Assembly (NCBI GenBank): GCA_040508085.1
Contig: JBEVNO010000072.1
Location: 35,562-99,561 of the forward strand
DNA: 64,000 nt
DNA from: ZC4RG30 sp040508085
Lineage (GTDB): Bacteria; Pseudomonadota; Gammaproteobacteria; Steroidobacterales; Steroidobacteraceae
Direction of reading: 5' to 3'
The stretch's first letter is position 1. The number at the start of each line of letters is the position of its first letter. The translations under genes and the position numbers were made by a program. Positions 26,893 through 34,959 of the stretch are shown piece after piece. The notes under the pieces were generated by a model, which was given only the letters and a program-made list of their open reading frames with translations, was not told the origin of the DNA and did not search any database.

Positions 26893-28055
26893 CACCTGAA
26901 CGCACTCGCTATCACGCTGACGGCGTGCTGGGCCTCGGCCATGTCCGGCTCACGCGTGGGGATGTCGTAACCGAAGTAATCCCCGTCGCCATGCGCCTGC
27001 AGCACGAAACCATCCCGCCGCGGCGTCATCGCCACGTCCTTGTACTGGAGGCCGTAGCGGATGTCGGCCTGCGGAATCATGTGCGCCAGCTGGCCGCGCA
27101 CCGGGATGACCGACTGGTCGCCCAGCAGCGCACGCGCGCCCATGCCGGTTGCGTTGACCAGGGTCTTGTGCGGCAACCGCGCGAAATCTGCGGGTGACCG
27201 GAACTCATCGATCACCACCCTGCCGCCTGCGGCACGGAAATCCGCCATCAGCATGCGCGAATAGGCCGGCAGGTTGAACATCAGCGAGTAGCCCTTGCGG
27301 ATGTAGCGCGGCGCAAACGAGGTCGCCGCCGGATCAACCGCCACCGAACGGGTGCCGATCTCGGGCACCAGTTCCCGGTCGAGCTCTGCAAAGGCAGGTC
27401 GGGGGTCGGTGCGCGGCCGGGGCGGCCCAGCCACTGGCGGGGTGTCACGCAGGCCATAGCCTTCATAGAACTCCACCGGCGTGCCGGGCAGGCCCAGCAG
27501 GCTGCCATACATCCGCCAGGAAGCGCGGGTCATGCTCTGCCATTGCGTCTTGAAGGCCGGAGCCAGCGCGTCGGCCAGGCCGATGCGTGAGCTCGGCGAC
27601 CATACGCCCGTGGCGAAGTTGGACAGCACATTGGGCGGCAGGTCGCGGGCGTAGATGGTGACCTGTGCCCCGGCGCGCTGCAGCTGTACTGCCGAGGTGA
27701 GGCCGATGGCGCCGCAACCCACGACTCCGATGTCCTTTTCACCCGTGCCGAGCGCCAGCCGGGCCACCACTTCCCCGTTGCCCCAGGACAACGACCAGCC
27801 GCTGCCACCGTGGCCATAGCTGTGCACCACGTTCTGCAGGCCGATCTTTTCCAGTTCGGTGCGCGGGCCGGCAGCGCGGAAGGGCCGCGAACAGACGGTG
27901 ATGCCGATGATGCGATCCACGCTCGCAAGATATGGCGGCAGCCTGGCTGAGGCGCCCCTCCCGCCCGCCATGCTCGCGCATCCGGGCAGCACGCCGGCAG
28001 CCAGCGTTGCACCGGCACCCAGCAACAAGCGCCGTCGCGCTATCAGATGGTTCAT
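26892..28055 (-). CDS. Exported FAD-dependent oxidoreductase lipoprotein, DAAO-like with permuted motif order (paralogue)
   Basis: A 387-residue paralogue of the downstream gene. The signal MNHLIARRRLLLGAG is Tat-like and ends in the lipobox LPGC (23-26), so the mature protein should be a lipoprotein. CSRPFRAAGPRTE (55-67) and YGHGGSGWSLSWG (80-92) precede the Rossmann motif GVVGCGAIGLTSAVQ (110-124). VNATGMGARALLGD lies at 300-313. The N-terminal placement of the DAAO 'tail' is thus shared by both copies. ATG 28055 is chosen for its GGAGA six to seven bases upstream; ATG 28070 (MTEIR) is the alternative. The pair probably arose by tandem duplication and forms a two-gene operon ending at 25708. 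Confidence 0.85.
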   Translation of the reverse strand: MNHLIARRRLLLGAGATLAAGVLPGCASMAGGRGASARLPPYLASVDRIIGITVCSRPFRAAGPRTELEKIGLQNVVHSYGHGGSGWSLSWGNGEVVARLALGTGEKDIGVVGCGAIGLTSAVQLQRAGAQVTIYARDLPPNVLSNFATGVWSPSSRIGLADALAPAFKTQWQSMTRASWRMYGSLLGLPGTPVEFYEGYGLRDTPPVAGPPRPRTDPRPAFAELDRELVPEIGTRSVAVDPAATSFAPRYIRKGYSLMFNLPAYSRMLMADFRAAGGRVVIDEFRSPADFARLPHKTLVNATGMGARALLGDQSVIPVRGQLAHMIPQADIRYGLQYKDVAMTPRRDGFVLQAHGDGDYFGYDIPTREPDMAEAQHAVSVIASAFR

Positions 28056-28082
28056 TCGAATCTCCGTCATTGCCTGGCCTGC

Positions 28083-28113
28083 AAAAAAGGCGGCGACCTT
28101 GCGGCCGCCGCCT
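28083..28113 (-). terminator. Rho-independent terminator of the second TonB receptor
   Basis: AGGCGGCG (28088-28095) pairs with CGCCGCCT (28106-28113). On the minus strand a run of six T follows. It sits 25 bases after the receptor stop and directly before the two-gene oxidoreductase operon, separating the transcripts unless there is read-through. Confidence 0.85.
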
Positions 28114-28137
28114 GATATGGCGCTCAAATGCCCGCAG

Positions 28138-30963
28138 TTACCAGGTGTAGGCCGCCTTGGCGAACAGCTTGCGGCCGAAGAAGCCGATCGGGCTGCCGAG
28201 CAGGTAGTCACGCGAGCCGGCATTCGCATAGCGCTCGGTGTCGTAAGCGGCAATCGCGGGGGGCCGCTTGTCCGGGTACTTGTCGAACACGTTGTCGGCG
28301 CCGATGGTGAACTTCAGGCCGTCGAAAGCGGTGTAGCCCAGCTCCACGTTGGTGGTGGCCAGCACGCCGATTTCCGTCTTGTAGTAAGGCGTATCCGACG
28401 CGTTGGACGGCAAGCCGATGAACGTAGCGATATCAGCGATCTTGCTCTTGGCAACAATATCCAGCGTATTGAAGATCGCCGGGAATGGCACATACGTCGC
28501 GGCCGAAGCAATCGTGGACTGCGGACCGTAGATATTCTCACGTACCGTGAAAGTGAACCTCTCACCCAACCGCAGCGTAGCGCCCAGGTTCACGCGATAT
28601 TCCGGGCTGTTCTTCTCGATGGCCCAGATATCGGTGATGCCGAACAGTGGGATCGATTCGAAGCCCTGGGCGCGACCTGCGCGCTCCACCTCGGTCTTGT
28701 TGTAGTTGGCGGAAACTGACCAGTCGATGCGGCCGAAGTCGAAGGCCGTGGTGTACATCGCTACCCAGTCCACACCCGTGGTCTTGGTATCCAGCACATT
28801 GGTGAAGAAGCTGACGCCGATGTTGGCGCGGGCGCTGGCGTCGAATGAACCGCCTGGTGCGATCGGGTTGGTCGGCGAGGAAAGGAAGCCACCTGCCACC
28901 AGTGCGTTGCCCAGGATCAGGTTGTAGGAATTATCAGGCAGACCCACTCCATCGGTGTTGCCCGGGTCCGGCAGATTGGGATTGGCCACGCAACCGGGTG
29001 TGCGGCTGCAGAGTGTGGTCGGACCTTGCGGGTCCGAGTAATCGAAGGTGCCAGCGCGTGTACGGTTGTCGATCTTGATCTGGTACACATCCAGCGAAGT
29101 CGTGAGGCCCGGCAGCGGCTTGATCACCACACCCAGGCTGATGCTTTCGCTGGTCTCGGGCTTCAGGCCGTCACCCACGGTGGCGGCGGCGAGCGTGGCA
29201 TTCGCGCTGGTGGGGCCCACCTGGATGGCGGTGTAGTAATTCTCGCCCATGGTCGGCGCACGGAAGCCGGTGCTGAACGTGCCACGCACGGCCACCCAGT
29301 CGGTGAAGTCGTAGCGCGTGGTCAGCTTGCCGACGGTCTTGCTGCCGAAATCGCTGTATTCCTCGTAGCGTCCGGCCACGTCCACCAGCCACTTGTCCGT
29401 GGGGTTCAGGATCACGTTGGCATAGCCAGCCTTGTTGTTGCGCTTGTGCTCGCCGGCAGCCAGCGGGCTGTAGCCCGGGAAGGACGCTGCGCCGGGACCG
29501 AAGTAGGACGCAGCCTCGCCCGCCACGATGGTGTAGGTGTCCTTGCGGTACTCCACACCCACCGCGACGGTGGTCGGAGCTGCCAGGCCCCAGTCGAAAT
29601 CCTTGCTCAGGTCGAAGCTGGTGTCCCACTGGTCGGCTTCGAAACGGCCGTCGTAGAACTCCTCCGGCGAGTAGCCGTAGGCATTCCACAAGCCGAAGTT
29701 CATGGTGTTGGTGGTGTAGATGTCCATCCAGTTCTTGCCATAGCCGGTGGAGAGGTCGTAGTTCCAGCCCACGATCTCACCCGCGAGGCCCACGTCGAAC
29801 TCCCAGTCCCGCTCGTCGGTTTCGATGTTGGGGTTGAAACCGTTCGGGTACTTGTTGATGTCGGCCTCGGTGAGCGCCACGCGGCTGCGCGGGCCGATGC
29901 CACCGATGGCATCGGTGCGGTCGCCGTCGCCGTTGGCGTCGTAGCCGCCATCCTGAGAGGGGCGGCGATAGCTCTGGGTGCTCGAGGTCTTCTTCATGCC
30001 GAAGCTGCCCATCGCATACAGCTCGGTGCCATTGTCGAAGTTGAGCCCCGTGCTGAAGAAGCCGACGTTGCGCTTGATCTCTGGCGGGTCACCCTGGTGC
30101 TGGTTGTACGGATACCACGGGTGGTAGACCATGTTGTATTCGTTTTCGCGCGCCAGAGCGGCAGTGGTGGAGATCACATAGCCATTGGCCGTGCGGGCGC
30201 CGTTAGCGGCGCAACCTCGACCGGCCAGCTTGTCGGCCACGCACACAGCCGCGCCGTACGGCTGGCCGAATCGGTTCATCGAGTCGCGGCGCTCCACTTC
30301 CAGCGCCAGGTTGAAGTAGCCGCGCTCGCTGCCGATGCCGATGTTGCCCTGGTAGTTCTGGGTGAAGCCATCGCCAGTGTCGTACCCGGACACATTGGCG
30401 ATGATGCTGCCGCCGCTGTAATCCTTCTTGGTGATGAAGTTGATGACGCCCGCGATGGCGTCGGAGCCGTACACCGCGGCGGCGCCATCGGTCAGCACCT
30501 GCGTACTGGATATGGCGGCAGTGGGGATGAAGCTGAGGTCGGCAGTCTGGGCGCCGTTGACCGAGCCGGCGCCTGCGACGTTGACGTTGGAGGTTACATG
30601 GCGGCGGCGGCCGTTTACCAGGATCAGGGTATGGTTGGGCGACAATGCGCGCATGTTGGCGACCAGCGTGGGCGAGGACATGTCCGTGCCCTGCTGACTC
30701 GCGTTGAAGCTGGGGACCGAGAACGAGAGGGCATTCATCAGGTCAGGTTGCGCAGACTGGTTCAGCGCTTCCGCGGAAACGATCTGGATGGGAGCGGGGC
30801 TGTCCTCGGCCAGCATGCCCGCGCGGCGCGTGCCCGTGACGATCACTTCTTCAAGCGTCACGTCGTCCGGCTCAGCAGCCTGCGGCGCGGTGGAACCAAT
30901 CGCTGCGGCGACCGCTACGGCCACCAATGAAATCCTGCGGCGCTTGCTCGAACTCGAGAACAT
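28138..30963 (-). CDS. TonB-dependent outer-membrane receptor
   Basis: A 941-residue receptor. A basic n-region and signal peptide (residues 1-30, ends APQAAE) are followed by the TonB-box-like VTLEEVIVTGTRRAG. The plug contains LSPNHTLILVNGRRRHVTSN and GSDAIAGVINFITKK, and the barrel ends ...LFAKAAYTW. It is related to the receptor at 19921-22410 and starts from an almost identical leader (TTGGGAGA[C/T]CCACATG). ATG 30963 is chosen because the signal peptide begins there. Its neighbours downstream are the permuted DAAO-like exported enzymes, so amino-acid derivatives or short peptides are possible ligands; that is context only. Confidence 0.94.
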   Translation of the reverse strand: MFSSSSKRRRISLVAVAVAAAIGSTAPQAAEPDDVTLEEVIVTGTRRAGMLAEDSPAPIQIVSAEALNQSAQPDLMNALSFSVPSFNASQQGTDMSSPTLVANMRALSPNHTLILVNGRRRHVTSNVNVAGAGSVNGAQTADLSFIPTAAISSTQVLTDGAAAVYGSDAIAGVINFITKKDYSGGSIIANVSGYDTGDGFTQNYQGNIGIGSERGYFNLALEVERRDSMNRFGQPYGAAVCVADKLAGRGCAANGARTANGYVISTTAALARENEYNMVYHPWYPYNQHQGDPPEIKRNVGFFSTGLNFDNGTELYAMGSFGMKKTSSTQSYRRPSQDGGYDANGDGDRTDAIGGIGPRSRVALTEADINKYPNGFNPNIETDERDWEFDVGLAGEIVGWNYDLSTGYGKNWMDIYTTNTMNFGLWNAYGYSPEEFYDGRFEADQWDTSFDLSKDFDWGLAAPTTVAVGVEYRKDTYTIVAGEAASYFGPGAASFPGYSPLAAGEHKRNNKAGYANVILNPTDKWLVDVAGRYEEYSDFGSKTVGKLTTRYDFTDWVAVRGTFSTGFRAPTMGENYYTAIQVGPTSANATLAAATVGDGLKPETSESISLGVVIKPLPGLTTSLDVYQIKIDNRTRAGTFDYSDPQGPTTLCSRTPGCVANPNLPDPGNTDGVGLPDNSYNLILGNALVAGGFLSSPTNPIAPGGSFDASARANIGVSFFTNVLDTKTTGVDWVAMYTTAFDFGRIDWSVSANYNKTEVERAGRAQGFESIPLFGITDIWAIEKNSPEYRVNLGATLRLGERFTFTVRENIYGPQSTIASAATYVPFPAIFNTLDIVAKSKIADIATFIGLPSNASDTPYYKTEIGVLATTNVELGYTAFDGLKFTIGADNVFDKYPDKRPPAIAAYDTERYANAGSRDYLLGSPIGFFGRKLFAKAAYTW

Positions 30964-31299
30964 GTGGGTCTCCCAATGATTGACTGGTTCTTTTAGTTGC
31001 AGGCGCACTGCTGCATGAGCCGTGCACTGCATCAGGAAGGCCCTTGCAAACGGAGTACCAAGTCACAATTCGGTGCGTGCGCCACGCCTATGCGCAATGA
31101 AGCGCAGATGACGCGAAGGTTACGAAGAAGTTAAGCGGGTAGCTCCGCTGCGATGTGGTGCAGATCAGCTATGCGATGCGCGTTTCGGTGCGGGGTTTGC
31201 AGCCGCAAACGTTGGACGCAGCAAGCAAGCGAGGTCTGGATTGAATCAGGCCTATCAGAACAGGGGCGGGGGAGGTGCCTGGCTGCGGGAGTTGCGATA
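30964..31299. other. Intergenic region between divergent receptor and FAN1 genes
   Basis: About 400 bases separate the divergent starts at 30963 and 31363. It holds the leader of the receptor (GGGAG near 30972), AT-richer stretches around 31080-31140 and the LexA site at 31300. I find no gene in it; short open frames on the plus strand lack ribosome-binding sites. Confidence 0.5.
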
Positions 31300-31315
31300 C
31301 TGTACGGGTATACAG
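31300..31315. promoter_or_regulatory. LexA (SOS) box upstream of the FAN1-like gene
   Basis: CTGTACGGGTATACAG fits the gammaproteobacterial LexA consensus CTGT-N8-ACAG exactly, with TA flanking the palindrome inside. It lies 48 bases before the GTG start of the VRR-NUC nuclease, where it would overlap the promoter. DNA-damage control of a crosslink-repair nuclease is the obvious reading. Confidence 0.75.
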
Positions 31316-31362
31316 GAACCCAGCAGCGGTCCGCTCTGCTGTCCTGACCCCTGCGAGTTCCT

Positions 31363-33156
31363 GTGCAGCTTCACTTGTCGATCGATTTGCCACCTTCGCC
31401 CGCCGCCAGCGGGCACGACAGCGCTGCCCGCCCGCGCAAGCTGCTGACCCGCCGGCTGCCCCCGCTGTACTACCTGCATAACTTCCGCGGCGCGATGCAA
31501 AGCCTGGAGCAGCGGTACGCCACGCTGATGAGCGATGCCGAGCGGGCGTTCATCCGTACCTTCGCCGGGCTGGCCGAACCCAGCCAATGCCTGCTGACCC
31601 GGATGCTGATGCGCAAGGGGCCAACTTTCAAGCGTGCGACGCTGCGCTACCCCGAGATCCCCCAGCCGCATGTAGCGCTGGAACAGCTGGCAGAGCATGG
31701 CTGGGTTGAAACCGACCCGGTGCTGTCTGCTCTCGAGTTGCAGCGCATGCTCGGGCCCACGCAACGGCGAGAGGTCTCCGGCAGCGGCGGCCGGCGCCCT
31801 GCCGCAGCGCGCGACGCGATGCAGTTCCTGCTGCCAATTGCCACCGAGCCTGCAACACCCAGGCCGCTGTCGCAGTGGCATCAACGTCTGGCCGCCACCC
31901 ATGTGCACCTGGCCATCGAGCCACTGGCAAGGCGCCTGCAGTTTCTGTATTTCGGCAATGACTGGCAGACCTGGGCTGAATTCGTGCTCACCGACCTTGG
32001 CCTACAGCGATACGAGGAGGTTCCGTATGACGCGGCCTCCTGTGCCTTCACATGCCGCGCGGAGATCGAGCACTTCTATCGACTCAATGAATGCATCGCC
32101 CGTTCGCGCCATGGCGAGCCGGCGGCATCCATCGTGCCGGACGCCTGGCGGCCGGAGGGCGTGAGTGAATGGCTGGCCGCCCGCTTCGCCAGATTGCACC
32201 TGGAGCTGGGCGAGCTGCTGCAGCGCCAGGGACAGAACGAGCTCGCGTTGCAGACCTGGCGGAATTGCCCGATGGCAGCCGCGCGCATCAGGCTGGTGAG
32301 GCTGCAGGAGCGGCTGGGGATGGTGGCGTCAGCAAGAAATGAAGCCGAAGCCGCGTTGCGCCTGGCTGCAGGCGAGACCGAGCGCCGTGCGATGGCCACG
32401 GCATTGAAGCGCCTGCGTCGGCGGCTGGGCGAGCAGCCGGCACAAGACGCCCCGCGGTCACGGCCCGCGGTGATTCGTCTGTCGCTGCCAGAAGCCCCGG
32501 ACCAGCGTATCGAGCGCAGGGTGTGTGCGGCGCTGTCCAGCGGCGATTGCCAGGCCTTCTATGTGGAGAACAGCCTGTTTCCGGCGCTGTTCGCGCTGCT
32601 GTGCTGGGACGCGATTTTCGCGCCGCTGCCCGGCGCCTTCTTTCATCCGTTCCAGAGCGGCCCGGCTGATCTCTTCACGCCGGAGTTCCGCGTCCGCCGC
32701 GCCGCGCTGCTCGATGCCCAGCTCGCCCTGCTCGATGCGGATGCGCACCGCGATGTGATCTGGCGCAACTATCATGCCAAGACTGGCATCAGCTCGCGCC
32801 TGGTGCGATGGGGCAGGTTGCGACCGCAGGTGCTCTCGCTCGCCCTCGCCTGCATTCCGCCCGCACACCTGAAACTGATTTTCGCGGAGATGCTGGAGGA
32901 TCTTGAGCACCACCGTACTGGTCTGCCGGATCTGGTCTTGTTCCGGCGCGACCAGCCCAGCTACCAGCTGCTGGAAGTGAAGGCCCCAGGCGACCGGTTG
33001 CAGGACAACCAGCGCCGCTGGATGGAATTCTTTGCGCGGCAGGGGATTCCCGCCGCGGTCTGCACGGTCACATGGACCGTGCAGAACCCCGCGCCACTAG
33101 CGGATCAACGCGATCAGGATGACCAGTGGCAGCGGTACACCCAGCAGGAGCAATAG
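31363..33156 (+). CDS. FAN1-type VRR-NUC domain nuclease
   Basis: A 597-residue structure-specific nuclease related to eukaryotic FAN1 and its Pseudomonas homologue, which cut 5' flaps and help repair DNA interstrand crosslinks. The N-terminal half is the SAP-like/helical region (YYLHNFRGAMQSLEQRYATL; FIRTFAGLAEPSQCLLTRML), the middle is TPR-like helices (about 265-350). The C-terminal VRR-NUC domain has GLPDLVLFRR (about 520-529) and LLEVKAPGDRLQDNQRRWM (about 535-553), giving the D...ExK metal-binding core. The GTG at 31363 keeps the conserved N terminus; its Shine-Dalgarno is weak. An SOS box lies upstream. Confidence 0.9.
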   Translation: MQLHLSIDLPPSPAASGHDSAARPRKLLTRRLPPLYYLHNFRGAMQSLEQRYATLMSDAERAFIRTFAGLAEPSQCLLTRMLMRKGPTFKRATLRYPEIPQPHVALEQLAEHGWVETDPVLSALELQRMLGPTQRREVSGSGGRRPAAARDAMQFLLPIATEPATPRPLSQWHQRLAATHVHLAIEPLARRLQFLYFGNDWQTWAEFVLTDLGLQRYEEVPYDAASCAFTCRAEIEHFYRLNECIARSRHGEPAASIVPDAWRPEGVSEWLAARFARLHLELGELLQRQGQNELALQTWRNCPMAAARIRLVRLQERLGMVASARNEAEAALRLAAGETERRAMATALKRLRRRLGEQPAQDAPRSRPAVIRLSLPEAPDQRIERRVCAALSSGDCQAFYVENSLFPALFALLCWDAIFAPLPGAFFHPFQSGPADLFTPEFRVRRAALLDAQLALLDADAHRDVIWRNYHAKTGISSRLVRWGRLRPQVLSLALACIPPAHLKLIFAEMLEDLEHHRTGLPDLVLFRRDQPSYQLLEVKAPGDRLQDNQRRWMEFFARQGIPAAVCTVTWTVQNPAPLADQRDQDDQWQRYTQQEQ

Positions 33157-33168
33157 TATGGAGCGCAT
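33097..33168 (-). CDS. 23-residue single-span membrane protein
   Basis: A tiny gene, ATG (33168) to TAG (33097), encoding MRSILLLLLGVPLP followed by VILIALIR. The whole chain is one hydrophobic helix between two arginines with a central G-V-P-L-P kink. The start has AGGAAA at about seven bases, a good ribosome-binding site. It overlaps the 3' end of the FAN1 gene on the opposite strand by 60 bases and lies 22 bases downstream of the four-span membrane protein gene (33191-33751), so the two are probably one operon. Function unknown. Confidence rests on the Shine-Dalgarno and protein character. Confidence 0.65.
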   Translation of the reverse strand: MRSILLLLLGVPLPLVILIALIR

Positions 33169-33190
33169 GGGAATTTCCTAAGTTTGCAGT

Positions 33191-33751
33191 TCAGGGCAGG
33201 TCGCGCTGGCGCCCACCGAAAGTCGCCAGCAGGCTGGCGGTGAAGGCGCCGAGCAGCAGCGAGAAGAACACCCACAGCGAGGCGTAGGCAGCGTTCTTGC
33301 GCATCTCTTCGGTCATTGCTACCGGCTCCGCGTTGGACACACCGAGGATCGAGCCAATCACACTGCTCAACACTGCGGCAGTAACCAGCGTCGCAATGCC
33401 CCAGGCGAGGAAACCGTGGGCGGTGTCCCGGAAGTACACCTCATCCGGCTGCGTCTGCGGCCAGCGTACCCGCAGCCGGCCCGCGATGTAGCCGCCGAGA
33501 CCGGAAGACACCAGTGATGCGAAAGAGATCCACAGAATGGTGGAGAAGGTGATGGCCTTTTCCGATGCCATGGGACCCGCCCAGGGCGACATCGTGGTGA
33601 GCCCCAGACCCAGCCCGAGCACGATCAGGATCAACGAGATCGATGCGGCGGCGGTGGCACCGGCAAAGATGGCAGGCCATGAAACGGCATGTTCCACCGG
33701 CGTGCTGACTGCACTGCTGGCCACCGGACTCGTCAACTTGGCAGTCGCCAT
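33191..33751 (-). CDS. Four-span membrane protein of unknown function
   Basis: A 186-residue protein starting MATAKLTSPV. It has four predicted membrane segments: about 25-53 (IFAGATAAASISLILIVLGL), 68-93, 115-138 and 150-172. GLGGYIAGRL in the second is a small-residue packing motif. No catalytic motif is visible. The ATG at 33751 is set by GGGAGGG five bases upstream; longer readings to 34021 lack this. A 23-residue membrane protein follows. Similar anonymous proteins are common in proteobacterial stress loci, but I do not recognise a named family with certainty. Confidence 0.82.
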   Translation of the reverse strand: MATAKLTSPVASSAVSTPVEHAVSWPAIFAGATAAASISLILIVLGLGLGLTTMSPWAGPMASEKAITFSTILWISFASLVSSGLGGYIAGRLRVRWPQTQPDEVYFRDTAHGFLAWGIATLVTAAVLSSVIGSILGVSNAEPVAMTEEMRKNAAYASLWVFFSLLLGAFTASLLATFGGRQRDLP

Positions 33752-33926
33752 ACACCCTCCCGTTTGTCGCCTGTGATCTGGGGCTGATGCTCCCAACGGT
33801 CGGAATGCATGAATGTAGGCGCCCATCGGGAGGGGCTGTAGGCGGAATGGTTCAGGCCTTCCGCCCGCCGTGCGCTGTAGGCTTCGTCCGATGTGCAGCG
33901 CCAACGCACTTGGGTAGCTTCGATGC

Positions 33927-34166
33927 ATGGAAAATTCAGACCAGGCAAAAGCCGCAGCGGCAGCCGCGCATCCCGCCAGAGATGAAGGGAAGCAGCAGCA
34001 AAGCCAGGACGTGACCCGCAAGCTGGTGGAGCTGTTCGGGGACGCGGATCAGACCAACATCAAGATGCAGGGCAGCAAGTTCCACAGCGATTCCGGAAAG
34101 TTTTCCGGCGTCACCGATCCGGAAGCGCGGGAGAAATTGCGCGCCGCCGGCCTTCTGGTCGAATGA
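33927..34166 (+). CDS. Small hypothetical protein
   Basis: A 79-residue soluble, charged protein (MENSDQAKAAAAAA ... FSGVTDPEAREKLRAAGLLVE) with an alanine-rich start and a likely helical end. No family recognised. The ribosome-binding site is poor, but codon use looks coding and a second small gene follows 15 bases on, suggesting a two-gene unit divergent from the membrane protein at 33751. Confidence 0.5.
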   Translation: MENSDQAKAAAAAAHPARDEGKQQQSQDVTRKLVELFGDADQTNIKMQGSKFHSDSGKFSGVTDPEAREKLRAAGLLVE

Positions 34167-34181
34167 ACGGAGAGCATCGCA

Positions 34182-34403
34182 ATGCCATCAGACACCACCA
34201 ACCGTCCGGCCAACCCCTGGCATCGCCGCGGCGACAAGCTGCATCCGAGCAAGGACCAGGACGCGCGGCCCTGGTTCGCCAGCGATGACGATCAGCAGTC
34301 CGGCGACCCGGCGGCGCCGCTTGAGCCTGCATACCGGCCTGCCCGGACGGAGTCGAAGGAAAGCCCCGAAGAGCGGGCAGCGCGGGAGAAGGATCAGCCC
34401 TGA
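34182..34403 (+). CDS. Small hypothetical protein
   Basis: A 73-residue, very hydrophilic protein, probably unstructured (MPSDTTNRPANPWHRRGDKL ... SKESPEERAAREKDQP). CGGAGAG lies nine bases before the ATG. No family or function recognised; low complexity makes even its reality less than certain. Confidence 0.5.
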   Translation: MPSDTTNRPANPWHRRGDKLHPSKDQDARPWFASDDDQQSGDPAAPLEPAYRPARTESKESPEERAAREKDQP

Positions 34404-34451
34404 CGCGGGTGCGACAGCCTTGAGACGCGCTCCGCTGCGTTCCCACGTTGG

Positions 34452-34925
34452 CTAAAGGCGCCCCTCGGCTTTCAGTTCACGCGTACGCCGGAGCGTCGCG
34501 AGCAGCGCGCTCCTGTATCCCTTGTCGCTGTCCATGAAGGCCTGTTCGGCCTTTTCCTCGGGCCCGCCCGGCTCCTTTCCCCGCAGACCTAGATAGCCAT
34601 AGAAGCGAAGGCGGAGGGCCCCAGACTCGTCGTGGAACAGTTCGTTGATGATCGCGCCTTCACGCGGACCGGACAGCTGGAAGAAGGTCACTTTGCTTTC
34701 TGGTTCAAGCACAATCATTTCACGCAAGTCTGCGCCGGCAATGGTGGCTTCGCGTACGAAGTGCGCCCTACCTTCCTCGACGACATCGCAACGTGTGCAG
34801 AGGTTGGGCGGCAGGAAGAGCCGAGCATCCCGGGCCTTGAGAACGAGGCCATTCCACGCCTCCTCGCGGCTGAGTGGCGTTTGCCCGTTCGGGTTAACTG
34901 ATACCGTAGCTGTGGAGTAGATCAT
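34452..34925 (-). CDS. DUF1857/AtaL-like SRPBCC family protein
   Basis: A 157-residue protein of the START/Bet v1-like superfamily, DUF1857 branch (also in fungal AtaL-like proteins): SREEAWNGLVLKARDARLF at the N terminus and VTFFQLSGPREGAIINELF in the central strands. These form a hydrophobic ligand cavity; no enzymatic function is established. It follows the NmrA-like gene by 34 bases on the same strand and is probably co-transcribed, next to the divergent LysR regulator. Base composition here is visibly lower in GC than the flanks. Confidence 0.82.
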   Translation of the reverse strand: MIYSTATVSVNPNGQTPLSREEAWNGLVLKARDARLFLPPNLCTRCDVVEEGRAHFVREATIAGADLREMIVLEPESKVTFFQLSGPREGAIINELFHDESGALRLRFYGYLGLRGKEPGGPEEKAEQAFMDSDKGYRSALLATLRRTRELKAEGRL

Positions 34926-34959
34926 TGGTGGATCCTTTGTAGTGGAAGTTGATTTGCAG

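Noticed and set aside
29026..30930. Plus-strand open frame opposite the second TonB receptor
   Set aside because: It has no recognisable domain, no ribosome-binding site, and is fully antisense to a well-supported receptor.
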